A stretch of 64,000 nucleotides of DNA. Source: Hypericibacter adhaerens (lineage in GTDB: Bacteria > Pseudomonadota > Alphaproteobacteria > Dongiales > Dongiaceae). How positions within the stretch are numbered: position 1 is the first letter of the stretch; every line of letters starts with the position of its first letter. Below are positions 44,839 to 53,309 of the stretch, in pieces. A model generated the notes under the pieces. That model searched no databases. It had not been told where the DNA came from and saw only the letters and a program-made list of their open reading frames with translations. Location of the stretch: assembly GCF_008728835.1 (NCBI RefSeq), contig NZ_CP042582.1, forward strand, positions 3,251,001 through 3,315,000, in the 5' to 3' direction. The translations under genes were made by a program, and so were the position numbers.

Positions 44839-45829
44839 CCCGATGCGCCGTCGCGCGCGCCGCCTCCTCTTCGGCCTCGCTATCGCCGCGGTCATCGGCG
44901 CGATCCTGATTCTGGGCTGGCGGCCGGTGCCGCCGCCGGTCATCGGCATGGTGCGGGCGACCGAGATCAAGATTGCACCGGAAGTGAGCGGCCGCATCGC
45001 CCAGATTCTGGTCAAGGCCGGCGACCGCGTCCAGGCCGGCACCGTCGTGGCACAGCTCAGCAACCCCGAGCTGGCCGCCGCGGTGGAGGAAGCGCGCGCG
45101 ACCGTCGGTGCGGCGCGGGCGGCCCGCGATCACGTCTATGCCGGCGTCCGCCAGGAGCAGGTCAAGATCACCGCGCGCGAAGTCGACAAGGCCAAAGCCG
45201 ACCTGCTCTTGGCCCAGCAGGAATATCAGCGCACCTCGGCGGTGGCGAAAGCCGGCTATGCTTCCACCCAGAAGCTCGACGAAGCCCAGGCCGCCTTGTC
45301 GACCGCCCAGGCGAACCTCGCCTCGCTTCAATCGCAGCTCGCGGAAGCGCAGCATGGCGCCACACCCGAGGAACGGGCTTTCGCCGATGCACAGGTCACG
45401 GCCGCCGAGGCCTCGCTCGCCGTGCTGGAGCGGCGGATGGGCAAGCTGCAGCTCCAGGCGCCCGTTGATGGCGTCGTCCAGACCGTGGTCGCGGAACCGG
45501 GCGAGGCCACGATCCCTGGACGCACGGCGCTCACCTTGACCGCCGGCGACGACTACTGGTTCAGCTTCAATGTCCGCGAGGATCTGCTCGACGGCATGAA
45601 TATCGGCACGGCCCTGACGCTGACCCGCTCAGGCGACGACAAGCCGATCGTGGCCCGGGTGTCGGAGATGCGCCGGCTCGGCGACTTCGCCACCTGGCGG
45701 GCGGCACGCGCCATCGGCGATCACGACCTCAACCTGTTCGCCGTCCGCGCCGACCCGACCCAGACCGTGCCGGATCTGGAGCCCGGTATGACGGTCTGGA
45801 TCGCGACGATCGCACCCCCGGCACCCTGA
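44828..45829 (+). CDS. HlyD family membrane-fusion/adaptor protein (second)
   Basis: A 333-residue adaptor with a single helix near residues 9-30, the lipoyl-like motif EIKIAPEVSGRIAQILVKAG, a coiled coil (about 75-180) and a beta-barrel end. GTG at 44828 has GGAGGGC upstream and overlaps the permease gene by 11 bases. It shares the layout of the first HlyD (the AGVRQEQV and AGTREETV segments, and the RATRATGDFDL/RAARAIGDHDL ends, correspond), so the two are paralogues in one operon, perhaps forming a hetero-oligomeric adaptor. Confidence 0.87.
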   Translation: MPHSPMRRRARRLLFGLAIAAVIGAILILGWRPVPPPVIGMVRATEIKIAPEVSGRIAQILVKAGDRVQAGTVVAQLSNPELAAAVEEARATVGAARAARDHVYAGVRQEQVKITAREVDKAKADLLLAQQEYQRTSAVAKAGYASTQKLDEAQAALSTAQANLASLQSQLAEAQHGATPEERAFADAQVTAAEASLAVLERRMGKLQLQAPVDGVVQTVVAEPGEATIPGRTALTLTAGDDYWFSFNVREDLLDGMNIGTALTLTRSGDDKPIVARVSEMRRLGDFATWRAARAIGDHDLNLFAVRADPTQTVPDLEPGMTVWIATIAPPAP

Positions 45830-45842
45830 GGCCGAAGCCTCA
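45827..45842. terminator. Tetraloop hairpin holding both convergent stop codons
   Basis: TGAGGC (45827-45832), loop CGAA, GCCTCA (45837-45842). The HlyD stop is in the left arm and the helicase stop in the right arm. It may serve as a compact terminator for both strands, though a 6-bp stem without a U-tract is weak. Confidence 0.45.
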
Positions 45843-47366
45843 GTCGCCGGCGGCGAAGCGACCGGGATTGGGCTGATAGCTGGGCCGCGACCCACGACGG
45901 CGGCCACCCGGCCGGCCGGAGCGCGATCCGCGCCCCTCCTGCTGATGACCGCGTCCCTCATGCGGATGTCCCCGGCCCTCGTGATGGCCGCGCCCCTCTT
46001 GGTGACCGCGCGCTTCCTGATGACCGCGCCCGTCATGCGGGTTGCGGCCTTCCTGATTCCCGCGCCCGGCATGGCGGGGCTGCCCGTCATGGCCCTGGCG
46101 GCGGCTCTCGCCCTGGTCGCGATGGCCTGAGGCCGTGCCACCGCCGTTCTGGTGACGGCGGTCGTCCCGGCTCCGCTCATGGCCGCGGTGCGGCTTCTGG
46201 GTCTTGTCCCGCGCCGCCGGCTGCGGCGTGGCCGCGACGGCGCCGCGGCGATCCACCTGCGGGATCGACTGGCGCGTGGTGCGCTCGATATCGCGCAGAT
46301 AGGCCCGCTCCTCATGATCGCAGAAGGAGATCGCGACGCCGGCGGCACCGGCGCGCGCCGTGCGGCCGATGCGGTGCACATAGGCTTCCGGCACTTCCGG
46401 CAGGTCGAAATTCACCACATGGGTGATGCCGTCGACGTCGATGCCGCGGGCCGCGATGTCGGTCGCCACCAGGATCGCCGTGCGGCCGGAACGGAAGCTG
46501 TCGAGCGCCCGCTCGCGCTGGCCCTGGCTCTTGTTGCCGTGGATGGCCGCGGCCGGCAGGCCGGCCGATTCCAGCCGCTCGGCCACGCGGTCGGCCCCGC
46601 GCTTGGTGCGGGTGAAGACCAGCGTGCGGCCGAACTCGGGCTTCGACAGCAGGTCGACCAGGAGCGCCGCCTTGGCGGGCTTCTCGACCAGATAGACCTG
46701 CTGGCTCACCTTCTCGGCGGTGGTCGCCACCGGCGTCACCTCGACGCTGGCGGGATCGCGCAGCATGTCCTTGGCGAGCGCGCCGATGGCCGAGGGCATC
46801 GTCGCCGAGAAGAACAGGGTCTGTCGCTCCTTGGGCAGGCGGCGCAGGATCTTCTTGATCGGCTCGAGGAAACCGAGGTCGAGCATATGGTCGGCCTCGT
46901 CCAGCACCAGGATTTCGGCGCCGTCGACGCGCGCGGCGCCGGTGCCGAGATGATCGTTGAGGCGGCCGGGCGTGGCCACGAGCACGTCGACGCCGCGCGC
47001 GAGCGCGCGGATCTGCGGGCCGGGCTTCACCCCGCCCACGACGACCGCAACCGAGAAGCGGAAATGGCGGCCATAGGTCTCGAAGCTCTCGGCGATCTGG
47101 GCCGCAAGCTCACGGGTCGGCGCCAGCACCAGGACACGACAACCCTTGGGCTGCGGCGCCTTCCGGTTCTGGGCCAGGCGATGGAGGATCGGGAGGGCGA
47201 AGGCCGCCGTCTTGCCGGTACCCGTCTGGGCGATGCCGAGCAGGTCGCGGCCTTGCATGACATAGGGAATGGTGCGCGCCTGGATCGGGGTCGGCACGGT
47301 ATAGCCTTCCTGGGCAACGGCGCGCAGGAGGGGCTCGGCCAGGCCGAGCGAAGCGAAATCAGTCAC
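45840..47366 (-). CDS. DEAD-box RNA helicase with His/Arg/Gly-rich repeat tail
   Basis: A 508-residue helicase of the RhlE-like type. The core (about 1-365) has the Q motif TPIQARTIPYV, AQTGTGKTAAF, PTRELAAQ, DEAD, SAT, ATDIAARGID and HRIGRTARAG. The remaining ~140 residues are disordered, with repeats of GH-x-EGRG type toward the end (RGHQEGRGHHEGRG and variants), followed by a basic SRSGRPGGRRRG stretch. Such tails bind RNA and drive condensate formation in some helicases. Start GTG at 47366, weak ribosome-binding site, long 5' region. Confidence 0.92.
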   Translation of the reverse strand: MTDFASLGLAEPLLRAVAQEGYTVPTPIQARTIPYVMQGRDLLGIAQTGTGKTAAFALPILHRLAQNRKAPQPKGCRVLVLAPTRELAAQIAESFETYGRHFRFSVAVVVGGVKPGPQIRALARGVDVLVATPGRLNDHLGTGAARVDGAEILVLDEADHMLDLGFLEPIKKILRRLPKERQTLFFSATMPSAIGALAKDMLRDPASVEVTPVATTAEKVSQQVYLVEKPAKAALLVDLLSKPEFGRTLVFTRTKRGADRVAERLESAGLPAAAIHGNKSQGQRERALDSFRSGRTAILVATDIAARGIDVDGITHVVNFDLPEVPEAYVHRIGRTARAGAAGVAISFCDHEERAYLRDIERTTRQSIPQVDRRGAVAATPQPAARDKTQKPHRGHERSRDDRRHQNGGGTASGHRDQGESRRQGHDGQPRHAGRGNQEGRNPHDGRGHQEARGHQEGRGHHEGRGHPHEGRGHQQEGRGSRSGRPGGRRRGSRPSYQPNPGRFAAGD

Positions 47367-47693
47367 TAGATACTCTTTCTTTATAAGCGGCAGTCCGGCG
47401 CCAACGCTTTCTTCTGCGAAAGCAGGCAGCCACCGGGGGCCACGGGTCTACGTGGAGAGACACCCCGCGCAACGGGCATATCTGATGGAAGTTCGGTCGA
47501 GGCGCTCGACAGACAGGGACGAAAAGCTCGTCACTTCACGCGGCTGGAGCGCTAAATCCGGAAACCGGATGCGGGCTTCTCTCACAATCCGGCTCCCGAA
47601 GTCAAAGTTTTTCGGGTGCACAGCTCCAATGCAACTTCGGCATGGCCCCACAACCGACGGAAATCGCTACGAATTTCTGCCGATCTTCAGAAT
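47367..47693. other. Helicase leader/intergenic region, hairpin visible, no gene
   Basis: 327 bases between the helicase start and the SoxB-like stop. GCTTTC (47406-47411) and GAAAGC (47418-47423) form a hairpin about 40 bases upstream of the helicase start. DEAD-box helicase genes often have long structured leaders used in cold-shock or autoregulation; here that is only suggested by position. Confidence 0.35.
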
Positions 47694-48998
47694 TCAGATG
47701 ACGCTGCGCGCACCCAGGGTCGCCCCTTCGCGGAAGCGCGAGAATCGGAATCCCCGGAGGTCGAGCGAAGGCTTTCCCTTGGCAGCCAGCTCGGCCATCA
47801 GCCTGCCGACGATCGGACCCATGCCGAAGCCGTGGCCGCTCAGGCCGGTCGCGATCAGCAGGCCCCGCACCTCCTCGACCCCGCCCAGGACCGGGATGGC
47901 ATCCGGCGTGGCGTCGATATTGCCGGCCCAGCTCCGGGTCACCTCGACCGGCCCCAGCTCCGGGAACACGCGCTTGAGACCGGCGAGCGCGTCGGCGACG
48001 CGTTTGGGATTGGCCGGCGGATCCCAGACCCGGACCGCGCGGAAGGGATGGCGGCCGGCCTCCGTGAGCGGCAGCTCGGACAGCAGCGCCTTGAAGAAGG
48101 CGGTGCCGAGATGCAGGTCGAAGAGCTTGCGGTTCTCGCGGAAGTTCGGCCAGAAGACCCGGCCATGGCGCAGCGTGTCCGGCACGATGTGATAGTCGGT
48201 CCCGGTGCCGGCCGCGATATTGAAGCTGCCGTCGGTGCGCTGGCGGAAGGCGACCTCGGGACCCCAGACGCCGGCCGCCGTCACCGCCTTGGCGGGCGTG
48301 GTGCGCGCGACCGTGGCGCGGATGACGAGCTGCGGCAGCGAGAGGCCCAGCCCGCGCAGCAGGCGCGAGCTCCAGGCGCCGGCCGCGCAGATCACGATCG
48401 GCGCCCTGATCTCGCCGCGCTCGGTCCGCACGCCGGTAACGGCGCCGCCCGCCGTCACGATTTCGTCGACCGCGCAGCCGGTCATGATCTCGGCGCCGAG
48501 AGCGCGTGCGGCTTGCGCGAAGGCCGGCGCCACGATCGCAGGCTCGGCTTGGCCGTCGCTCGGCGTGTAGAGGCCACCGGCCCAATTGCCTTCGATGCCG
48601 GGGATGAGGTCGCGGATCTCGCGGTTGGTCAGGATGCGGCTGTTGAGCTGGAAGGGCCGCGCCACCTCGAGCCAGGCTTCGAGGGCCGCGAGGCGCTGGG
48701 CGTCGGCCGCCATGGCGAGATTGCCGCCCTGGCGCCATTGCAGGTCGATGCCGAGCTCGGCCGAGAGGCCCTGCCACATCCGGTTGCACTCGACCATCAG
48801 CGGCACTTCGAAGGGATCGCGGCCCTGCTGGCGCACGAAGCCCCAATTGCGGCTCGACTGCTCGCCCGCGATCTCGCCCTTCTCGAAGAGGATCGGCTTG
48901 AGGCCGGCCTTCGCCAGGTAATAGGCGCTGGCCGCACCGGCGATCCCGCCGCCGACGATGATGACGTCTGCACGCCTAGCCATTGCCGACGAGCTCAT
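47694..48998 (-). CDS. FAD-dependent oxidoreductase, sarcosine-oxidase-beta (SoxB)-like
   Basis: A 434-residue DAO-family flavoprotein. The FAD motif VIIVGGGIAGAASAYYLA starts near residue 11, GEIAGEQSSRNWGFVRQQGR follows (the SSRNxG(F/L)VR pattern is typical of SoxB-like oxidases), and the C-terminal ATGLSGHGFGMGP closes the FAD site. It is the last gene of the eight-gene minus-strand operon, 160 bases after a creatinase-like gene. Sarcosine or another N-methyl amine is a plausible substrate, since creatinase yields sarcosine; the link is inference. Confidence 0.88.
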   Translation of the reverse strand: MSSSAMARRADVIIVGGGIAGAASAYYLAKAGLKPILFEKGEIAGEQSSRNWGFVRQQGRDPFEVPLMVECNRMWQGLSAELGIDLQWRQGGNLAMAADAQRLAALEAWLEVARPFQLNSRILTNREIRDLIPGIEGNWAGGLYTPSDGQAEPAIVAPAFAQAARALGAEIMTGCAVDEIVTAGGAVTGVRTERGEIRAPIVICAAGAWSSRLLRGLGLSLPQLVIRATVARTTPAKAVTAAGVWGPEVAFRQRTDGSFNIAAGTGTDYHIVPDTLRHGRVFWPNFRENRKLFDLHLGTAFFKALLSELPLTEAGRHPFRAVRVWDPPANPKRVADALAGLKRVFPELGPVEVTRSWAGNIDATPDAIPVLGGVEEVRGLLIATGLSGHGFGMGPIVGRLMAELAAKGKPSLDLRGFRFSRFREGATLGARSVI

Positions 48999-49033
48999 GA
49001 TCCTGCCCCCTGTACTCGGACAACCGCTCAACC

Positions 49034-49113
49034 GTCATCCCCGCGAAAGCGGGGATCCCTCCTGATCCCGCACACCGAACTTTGAGTTGGATCCCCGCTT
49101 TCGCGGCGATGAC
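49034..49113. repeat. Inverted pair of a dispersed GC-rich palindromic repeat
   Basis: A 25-base unit at 49034-49058 (starting GTCATCCCCGCGAAAGCGGG) recurs inverted at 49089-49113, giving a cruciform with a 30-base loop in the gap between the M24 and SoxB-like genes. A partial third copy is at 63614-63632. Such units are widespread intergenic repeats in proteobacteria, and here may act as a processing or attenuation hairpin inside the operon. Confidence 0.75.
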
Positions 49114-49158
49114 GAATGGAGTGAGCGCTGCGGTCCTCGTTCAACCGTCCCGGCGTGC

Positions 49159-50322
49159 TTACACGATCACGAGCGGCGAGTCCCCCGCCCCCACCAGCAT
49201 GCGCGGGCCCGCATCCGTCAGGTGATAGGTGCCGCCCTGGATGATGCCGATCCCCTCCTCCACCAGCTCGATGCAGGAATGCAGCACGAAGACCATGCCG
49301 GTCTCGAACCGGCGGCTGAAGCCGCGGCTGATCTGCAGGGTCTCAAGCCAGATCGGCGGATAGGCGATACCGATGCCGTAACCGAAGCGCATCATCGCCG
49401 TGTGCTCGAGCCCATGCTTGCGCAAAGGCACGAGCGACGCCTCCTCCGCGGCCGCGACCGGCACACCCGGCTTCACCGCGGCGATGCCGGCCTTCAGGGA
49501 CTGCAGCGCGATGTCGTAGAGCTCCCGGGCGCGCGGGCCCGGATCGCCCAGCGCCAGAGTCTGGAGTGCGGTGGTGTGATAGCGGTTCGAGACGCCCGCG
49601 AACTCGATATGGACCAGGTCGCCGGGCTCGATCGGTTTCCCGCGCGGGGCCGCATGACCGCCGGGCGTACGCTTGCCGCTGGCAAGCTCGGTCGGAATCG
49701 CCCAATAGTCGCTGCCCGCATGGCGCAGCGCGCCCTCGATCGCGGCGGCGAGCCCGATCTCGGTGATGCCGGGCTTGAGCGCCTCGCGCGCGGCCTTGAG
49801 GCCGATATTGGTGAAGGCCGCGGCCTGCGCGATGTATTGCATCTCGCGCAGAGATTTCGCGAGCCGCAGGTCGCCCAGGGCCACGGTCGCATCGACGAGC
49901 TGGATCGGCGCCATGGCGGCCGCCAGCTCCTGGCCCAGCGCGTAAGGCAGCGCGTAGGACTGCAGCTCGATCGCCACGCGGCCGTCGGTGACGCCCTTTT
50001 CTTCCAGGATGCCGGCGACGCGGGCCGCGAAGTTCTCGGTATGGAGGTGATAGCTGCGGATGTCCTTGACCCAGCTCGTCTCCAGCGCCAGCGAGAGATC
50101 GACATTGCGCAGGATCAGGGTCGGCTCGGCTTCCTCGGCGGTGAAGATCAGCGCCTGCGGGCTGTTGACGCTGACCCAGGATTCGTAACCGGCGAGGTAA
50201 TAGAGATTCTCCGGCGCCATCACGATGCAGCAGGCGAATTTCTGCTCGCGCATCAGGGCACGCGCGCGCGCCATCCGGCCGTCATGCTCTTCCTTCGAGA
50301 ACGCCGCAAACTCGCGAGCCAC
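49159..50322 (-). CDS. M24 family, creatinase-like hydrolase without metal ligands
   Basis: A 387-residue pita-bread protein with an N-terminal creatinase domain (about 1-150) and a C-terminal M24 domain. The metal-binding pattern of aminopeptidase P (Asp, Asp, His, Glu, Glu) is not kept: the first Asp is Glu240 in VHIEFAG, and the second region reads YHTTALQT. This matches creatinase, a metal-free member. SGKRTPGGHAAP places His223 where creatinase has its catalytic His232. Creatinase splits creatine to sarcosine and urea. With a SoxB-like gene next, a route N-carbamimidoyl substrate to sarcosine to glycine is plausible but not proven. Confidence 0.83.
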   Translation of the reverse strand: MAREFAAFSKEEHDGRMARARALMREQKFACCIVMAPENLYYLAGYESWVSVNSPQALIFTAEEAEPTLILRNVDLSLALETSWVKDIRSYHLHTENFAARVAGILEEKGVTDGRVAIELQSYALPYALGQELAAAMAPIQLVDATVALGDLRLAKSLREMQYIAQAAAFTNIGLKAAREALKPGITEIGLAAAIEGALRHAGSDYWAIPTELASGKRTPGGHAAPRGKPIEPGDLVHIEFAGVSNRYHTTALQTLALGDPGPRARELYDIALQSLKAGIAAVKPGVPVAAAEEASLVPLRKHGLEHTAMMRFGYGIGIAYPPIWLETLQISRGFSRRFETGMVFVLHSCIELVEEGIGIIQGGTYHLTDAGPRMLVGAGDSPLVIV

Positions 50323-50370
50323 GCTAAGCCTCCGCTTCCGTCATGTTTCGATGTCGTGCCGCGCCGGGCG

Positions 50371-51195
50371 TCAGGCGCGCTGGCCGGCCCGCTGCGACTT
50401 GGAGAGTTCCTGGATCAGCACCGCCGCCGCGATCAGGATCGAGATCGCGATCAGCATGGTCGAGATCGCGGCGATGGTCGGGCTGACCTGGTCGCGCAGC
50501 GAGGTGAACATCTTGCGGGTCAGGGTCGAGGCCTCGCCGCGCGAGATGAAGAGCGCGATCACGACCTCGTCGAACGAGGCGACCCAGGCGAAGAGCGCGC
50601 CCGACAGCACCGAAGGCCGGATCTGCGGCAGGGTCACGGTGAAGAAGGCGATCCAGCGGTTGGCACCAAGGCTGCGGGCGACCATCTCCTGGCTCATCTC
50701 GTAGCGGCGCAGGCCCGCCGTGACCGTGACGATGACGAAGGGGATCGCCAGCACCGTGTGGGCGAGCACCAGTCCGGTGATGGTGTTGACGAGACCGAGC
50801 TTGGCGAAGACGTAGAAGAGGCCGATGGCGACGATGATCACCGGCACGATCAAAGGCACCACCAGCGCCGCACGGACGATCTTGGTCCAGCCGCCGCCGG
50901 CGACATGGAGGCCGTAGGCGGCGGCGGTGCCGAGCGGCGTCGCCACCAGCACCGTGAAGATGGCGGCCCGCACCGAGACCCAGGCGGCGTCCATCCACTC
51001 CGCGCTGTCGAAGAAGTTCTGGTACCAGCGCAGCGAGAGCGAGGGCGGCGGGAATTCGAGATGTTCCGCCGGCGTGAAGGACATGGGGATGACGATCAGG
51101 ATCGGTACCACCAGGAACAGCAGCACCAGCCCGCCATAGAGGTAGAGCCAGGCGCGCTGCCAGTGCGAGACGTCGCGATCGGGACCGCCGCTCAT
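50371..51195 (-). CDS. Spermidine/putrescine-type ABC permease (PotC-like)
   Basis: A 274-residue inner-membrane protein with six helices. The coupling loop is EMVARSLGANRWIAFFTVTLPQI. ATG at 51195 overlaps the PotB-like stop by four bases (ATGA) and has GGAGGAACG upstream. The polyamine/opine-type family also takes up other amines and compatible solutes, so the name gives the class only. Confidence 0.9.
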   Translation of the reverse strand: MSGGPDRDVSHWQRAWLYLYGGLVLLFLVVPILIVIPMSFTPAEHLEFPPPSLSLRWYQNFFDSAEWMDAAWVSVRAAIFTVLVATPLGTAAAYGLHVAGGGWTKIVRAALVVPLIVPVIIVAIGLFYVFAKLGLVNTITGLVLAHTVLAIPFVIVTVTAGLRRYEMSQEMVARSLGANRWIAFFTVTLPQIRPSVLSGALFAWVASFDEVVIALFISRGEASTLTRKMFTSLRDQVSPTIAAISTMLIAISILIAAAVLIQELSKSQRAGQRA

Positions 51196-52070
51196 CGTTC
51201 CTCCGCCGAGAGGCGGCCGACCGGCAGGAAGCGGCCGACCAGATAGAAGATCGCGAGCGTCACGGCCAGGAGCACGACGCCCAGCGCCGAGGCGGCGCCC
51301 CAGTTGAAATAGGTGGTCGCGTTCTCGAGGATCTTCATCGCCACCATGTTGACCCGGCCGCCGCCCAGCACCTGCGGCGCGATGTAGAAACCCAGGCAAT
51401 AGATGAAGACCAGCAGGCTGCCGGCGAAGAGGCCCGGCAGGGTCAGCGGCGCGAAGACGGTGAAGAAGGCGGCACGCGGGCTGGCGCCGAGGCTCATCGC
51501 GGCGCGCGGCAGCAGCGGGTCGATGGTCTTCATCGAGGCATAGAGCGGCAGCACCAGGAAGGGCAGCATGATATGGACCATGCCGATCACCGCCCCGGTG
51601 AAGTTGTAGACCAGGCCCAGCGGCTGATCGATCAGCCCGAGCTTGATGAGGAGCGTGTTGATGAGGCCGTTGCGCTGCAGCAGCACGAGCCAGGCATAGG
51701 TGCGCACCAGGAGCGAGGTCCAGAACGGCAGCAGCACGAGCGCCAGCCCCACCAGCGCCGCGCGGCGGGAGAGCTGCGACAGCAGATAGGCCAGGGGATA
51801 TCCCATGAGGATCGTCACCAGCGTGACGACCGCGCTCAGCACGAAGGTCGTCTGGAAGATCTTGTAGTAGGCGACGTTGTCCAGCAGGCGCTGGTAATTG
51901 GCGAAGGTGGCGCCGGTCTGGTCGAAGAAGGAGAGCCAGAACAGCCAGCCCACGGGCACGAACACCACCAGCGCCACGACCAGCAGGGCCGGCGACGACA
52001 GGGCCAGGAGCTGGCGCCGCTCGGTGCGGGCGTCGGCTGCCAGCGCCGCGGCGCCGAGCGCCAGTGTCAC
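51192..52070 (-). CDS. Spermidine/putrescine-type ABC permease (PotB-like)
   Basis: A 292-residue permease with six helices and the coupling loop PRAAMSLGASPRAAFFTVFAPL. Its GTG start at 52070 overlaps the ATPase stop by four bases (GTGA). Segment LLPFWTSLLVRTYAWLVLLQ is a strong PotB mark. Confidence 0.9.
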   Translation of the reverse strand: MTLALGAAALAADARTERRQLLALSSPALLVVALVVFVPVGWLFWLSFFDQTGATFANYQRLLDNVAYYKIFQTTFVLSAVVTLVTILMGYPLAYLLSQLSRRAALVGLALVLLPFWTSLLVRTYAWLVLLQRNGLINTLLIKLGLIDQPLGLVYNFTGAVIGMVHIMLPFLVLPLYASMKTIDPLLPRAAMSLGASPRAAFFTVFAPLTLPGLFAGSLLVFIYCLGFYIAPQVLGGGRVNMVAMKILENATTYFNWGAASALGVVLLAVTLAIFYLVGRFLPVGRLSAEER

Positions 52071-53209
52071 GGCCGGTCCTCCGGCACCACCAGCGTGTCC
52101 TCGGCATGGATGCCGAGCGTCACGGCGTCGTCATGGGCCGGGAGCTGGCTCAGGCTGCTGCGGTCGCTGGATTTGCGCAGATTGACCATCGTCCCGCCCT
52201 CGAGCTCGACCGAGACCAGCACGCTGTCGCCCTGATAGACCACCTCGCGCACCCGGCCCGGAAAGCGGTTCCAGCTGCCGCCGTCGCCGGCCGGCACGAG
52301 ATCGAGCTTCTCGGGCCGCAGCACCAGATATTGCGCCTGCCCCGGCTCCCGGATCGCGGCGCCCAGGAGCTTGCGCCCCGCCCACCAGGCGGCGCCGTCG
52401 CGCAGCTCGACCGGCAGCAGCACCGCCTCGCCGATGAACTCGGCCACGAAGCGGCTGGCCGGCGCCTCGTAGAGCTCGCGCGGCCGGTCGATCTGGGCGA
52501 TGCGGCCCTGATGGATCACGGCGATCCGGTCCGACATGGTCAGCGCCTCGCGCTGGTCATGGGTGACGTAGATGGTGGTGACGCCGAGCTTCCCATGCAG
52601 GTGGCGGATCTCGATCTGCATATGCTCGCGCAGCTTCTTGTCGAGCGCCGAGAGCGGCTCGTCCATCAGGAGGATCTTCGGCTCGAAGACGATGGCGCGG
52701 GCGAGCGCCACGCGCTGGCGCTGGCCGCCCGAGAGGCTGTCGATCGGCCGCTCGGCCATGGCGCCGAGCTGCACCAGATCGAGCGCGCGGCGCACGCGCT
52801 CGGCGGTCTCGGCCTTGCCCACGCGACGCAGTCGCAACGGATAGCCGACATTGGCCCCGACATTCATATGCGGGAACAAGGCGTAATTCTGGAACACCAC
52901 GCCGATATTGCGCTTGTGCGGCGGCAGGCGGGTGATGTCGGCGCCGTCGAAGGCGATGCTGCCGGAGGTCGGCCGGCTGAAGCCCGCGAGCGCCATCAGC
53001 AGCGTGGATTTGCCGGAGCCCGAAGGGCCCAGAAGGGTCAGGAACTCGCCGCTGCGCACCTCGAGATCGACCGCGTCCAGCGCCCGGAAGCCGCCATAGG
53101 TCTTGGAGAGCTGGCGGATCTGGATCGGCACCCCCGGCCGCACACCCGCCTCGGCCCGCTGGTCCGTGGCGCTGCGATCCTGCGCCTCGAGATCGGTCGT
53201 CATCGTCAT
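52067..53209 (-). CDS. Spermidine/putrescine-type ABC ATP-binding protein (PotA-like)
   Basis: A 380-residue ATPase with Walker A GPSGSGKST, Q-loop FQNYALFPHM, signature LSGGQRQR, Walker B ILLMDEPLSALD, and switch VTHDQ. A TOBE domain (about 290-375) follows. The start could be ATG 53209, ATG 53203 or GTG 53221; none has a clear ribosome-binding site. 100 bases separate it from the binding-protein gene upstream. Confidence 0.9.
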   Translation of the reverse strand: MTMTTDLEAQDRSATDQRAEAGVRPGVPIQIRQLSKTYGGFRALDAVDLEVRSGEFLTLLGPSGSGKSTLLMALAGFSRPTSGSIAFDGADITRLPPHKRNIGVVFQNYALFPHMNVGANVGYPLRLRRVGKAETAERVRRALDLVQLGAMAERPIDSLSGGQRQRVALARAIVFEPKILLMDEPLSALDKKLREHMQIEIRHLHGKLGVTTIYVTHDQREALTMSDRIAVIHQGRIAQIDRPRELYEAPASRFVAEFIGEAVLLPVELRDGAAWWAGRKLLGAAIREPGQAQYLVLRPEKLDLVPAGDGGSWNRFPGRVREVVYQGDSVLVSVELEGGTMVNLRKSSDRSSLSQLPAHDDAVTLGIHAEDTLVVPEDRP

Positions 53210-53309
53210 GCGGCAAGGCACCCGGACGGAAGAAAGAAACCTCCGGCCGAAACGGCGTCCGGCCGGAGGTAACAGTTGTCAGGTTGAGGCACGTCGAAGT
53301 CCAGGGGCT

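Noticed and set aside
46152-47369. Plus-strand open frame of 405 codons across the helicase gene
   Set aside because: The minus strand encodes a complete DEAD-box helicase with all motifs; the plus frame is a shadow.
50371-52107. Possible PotB-PotC fusion because the PotC frame stays open upstream
   Set aside because: The upstream part is out of frame with the real PotB gene, and PotC has its own ATG with GGAGGA upstream at 51195.
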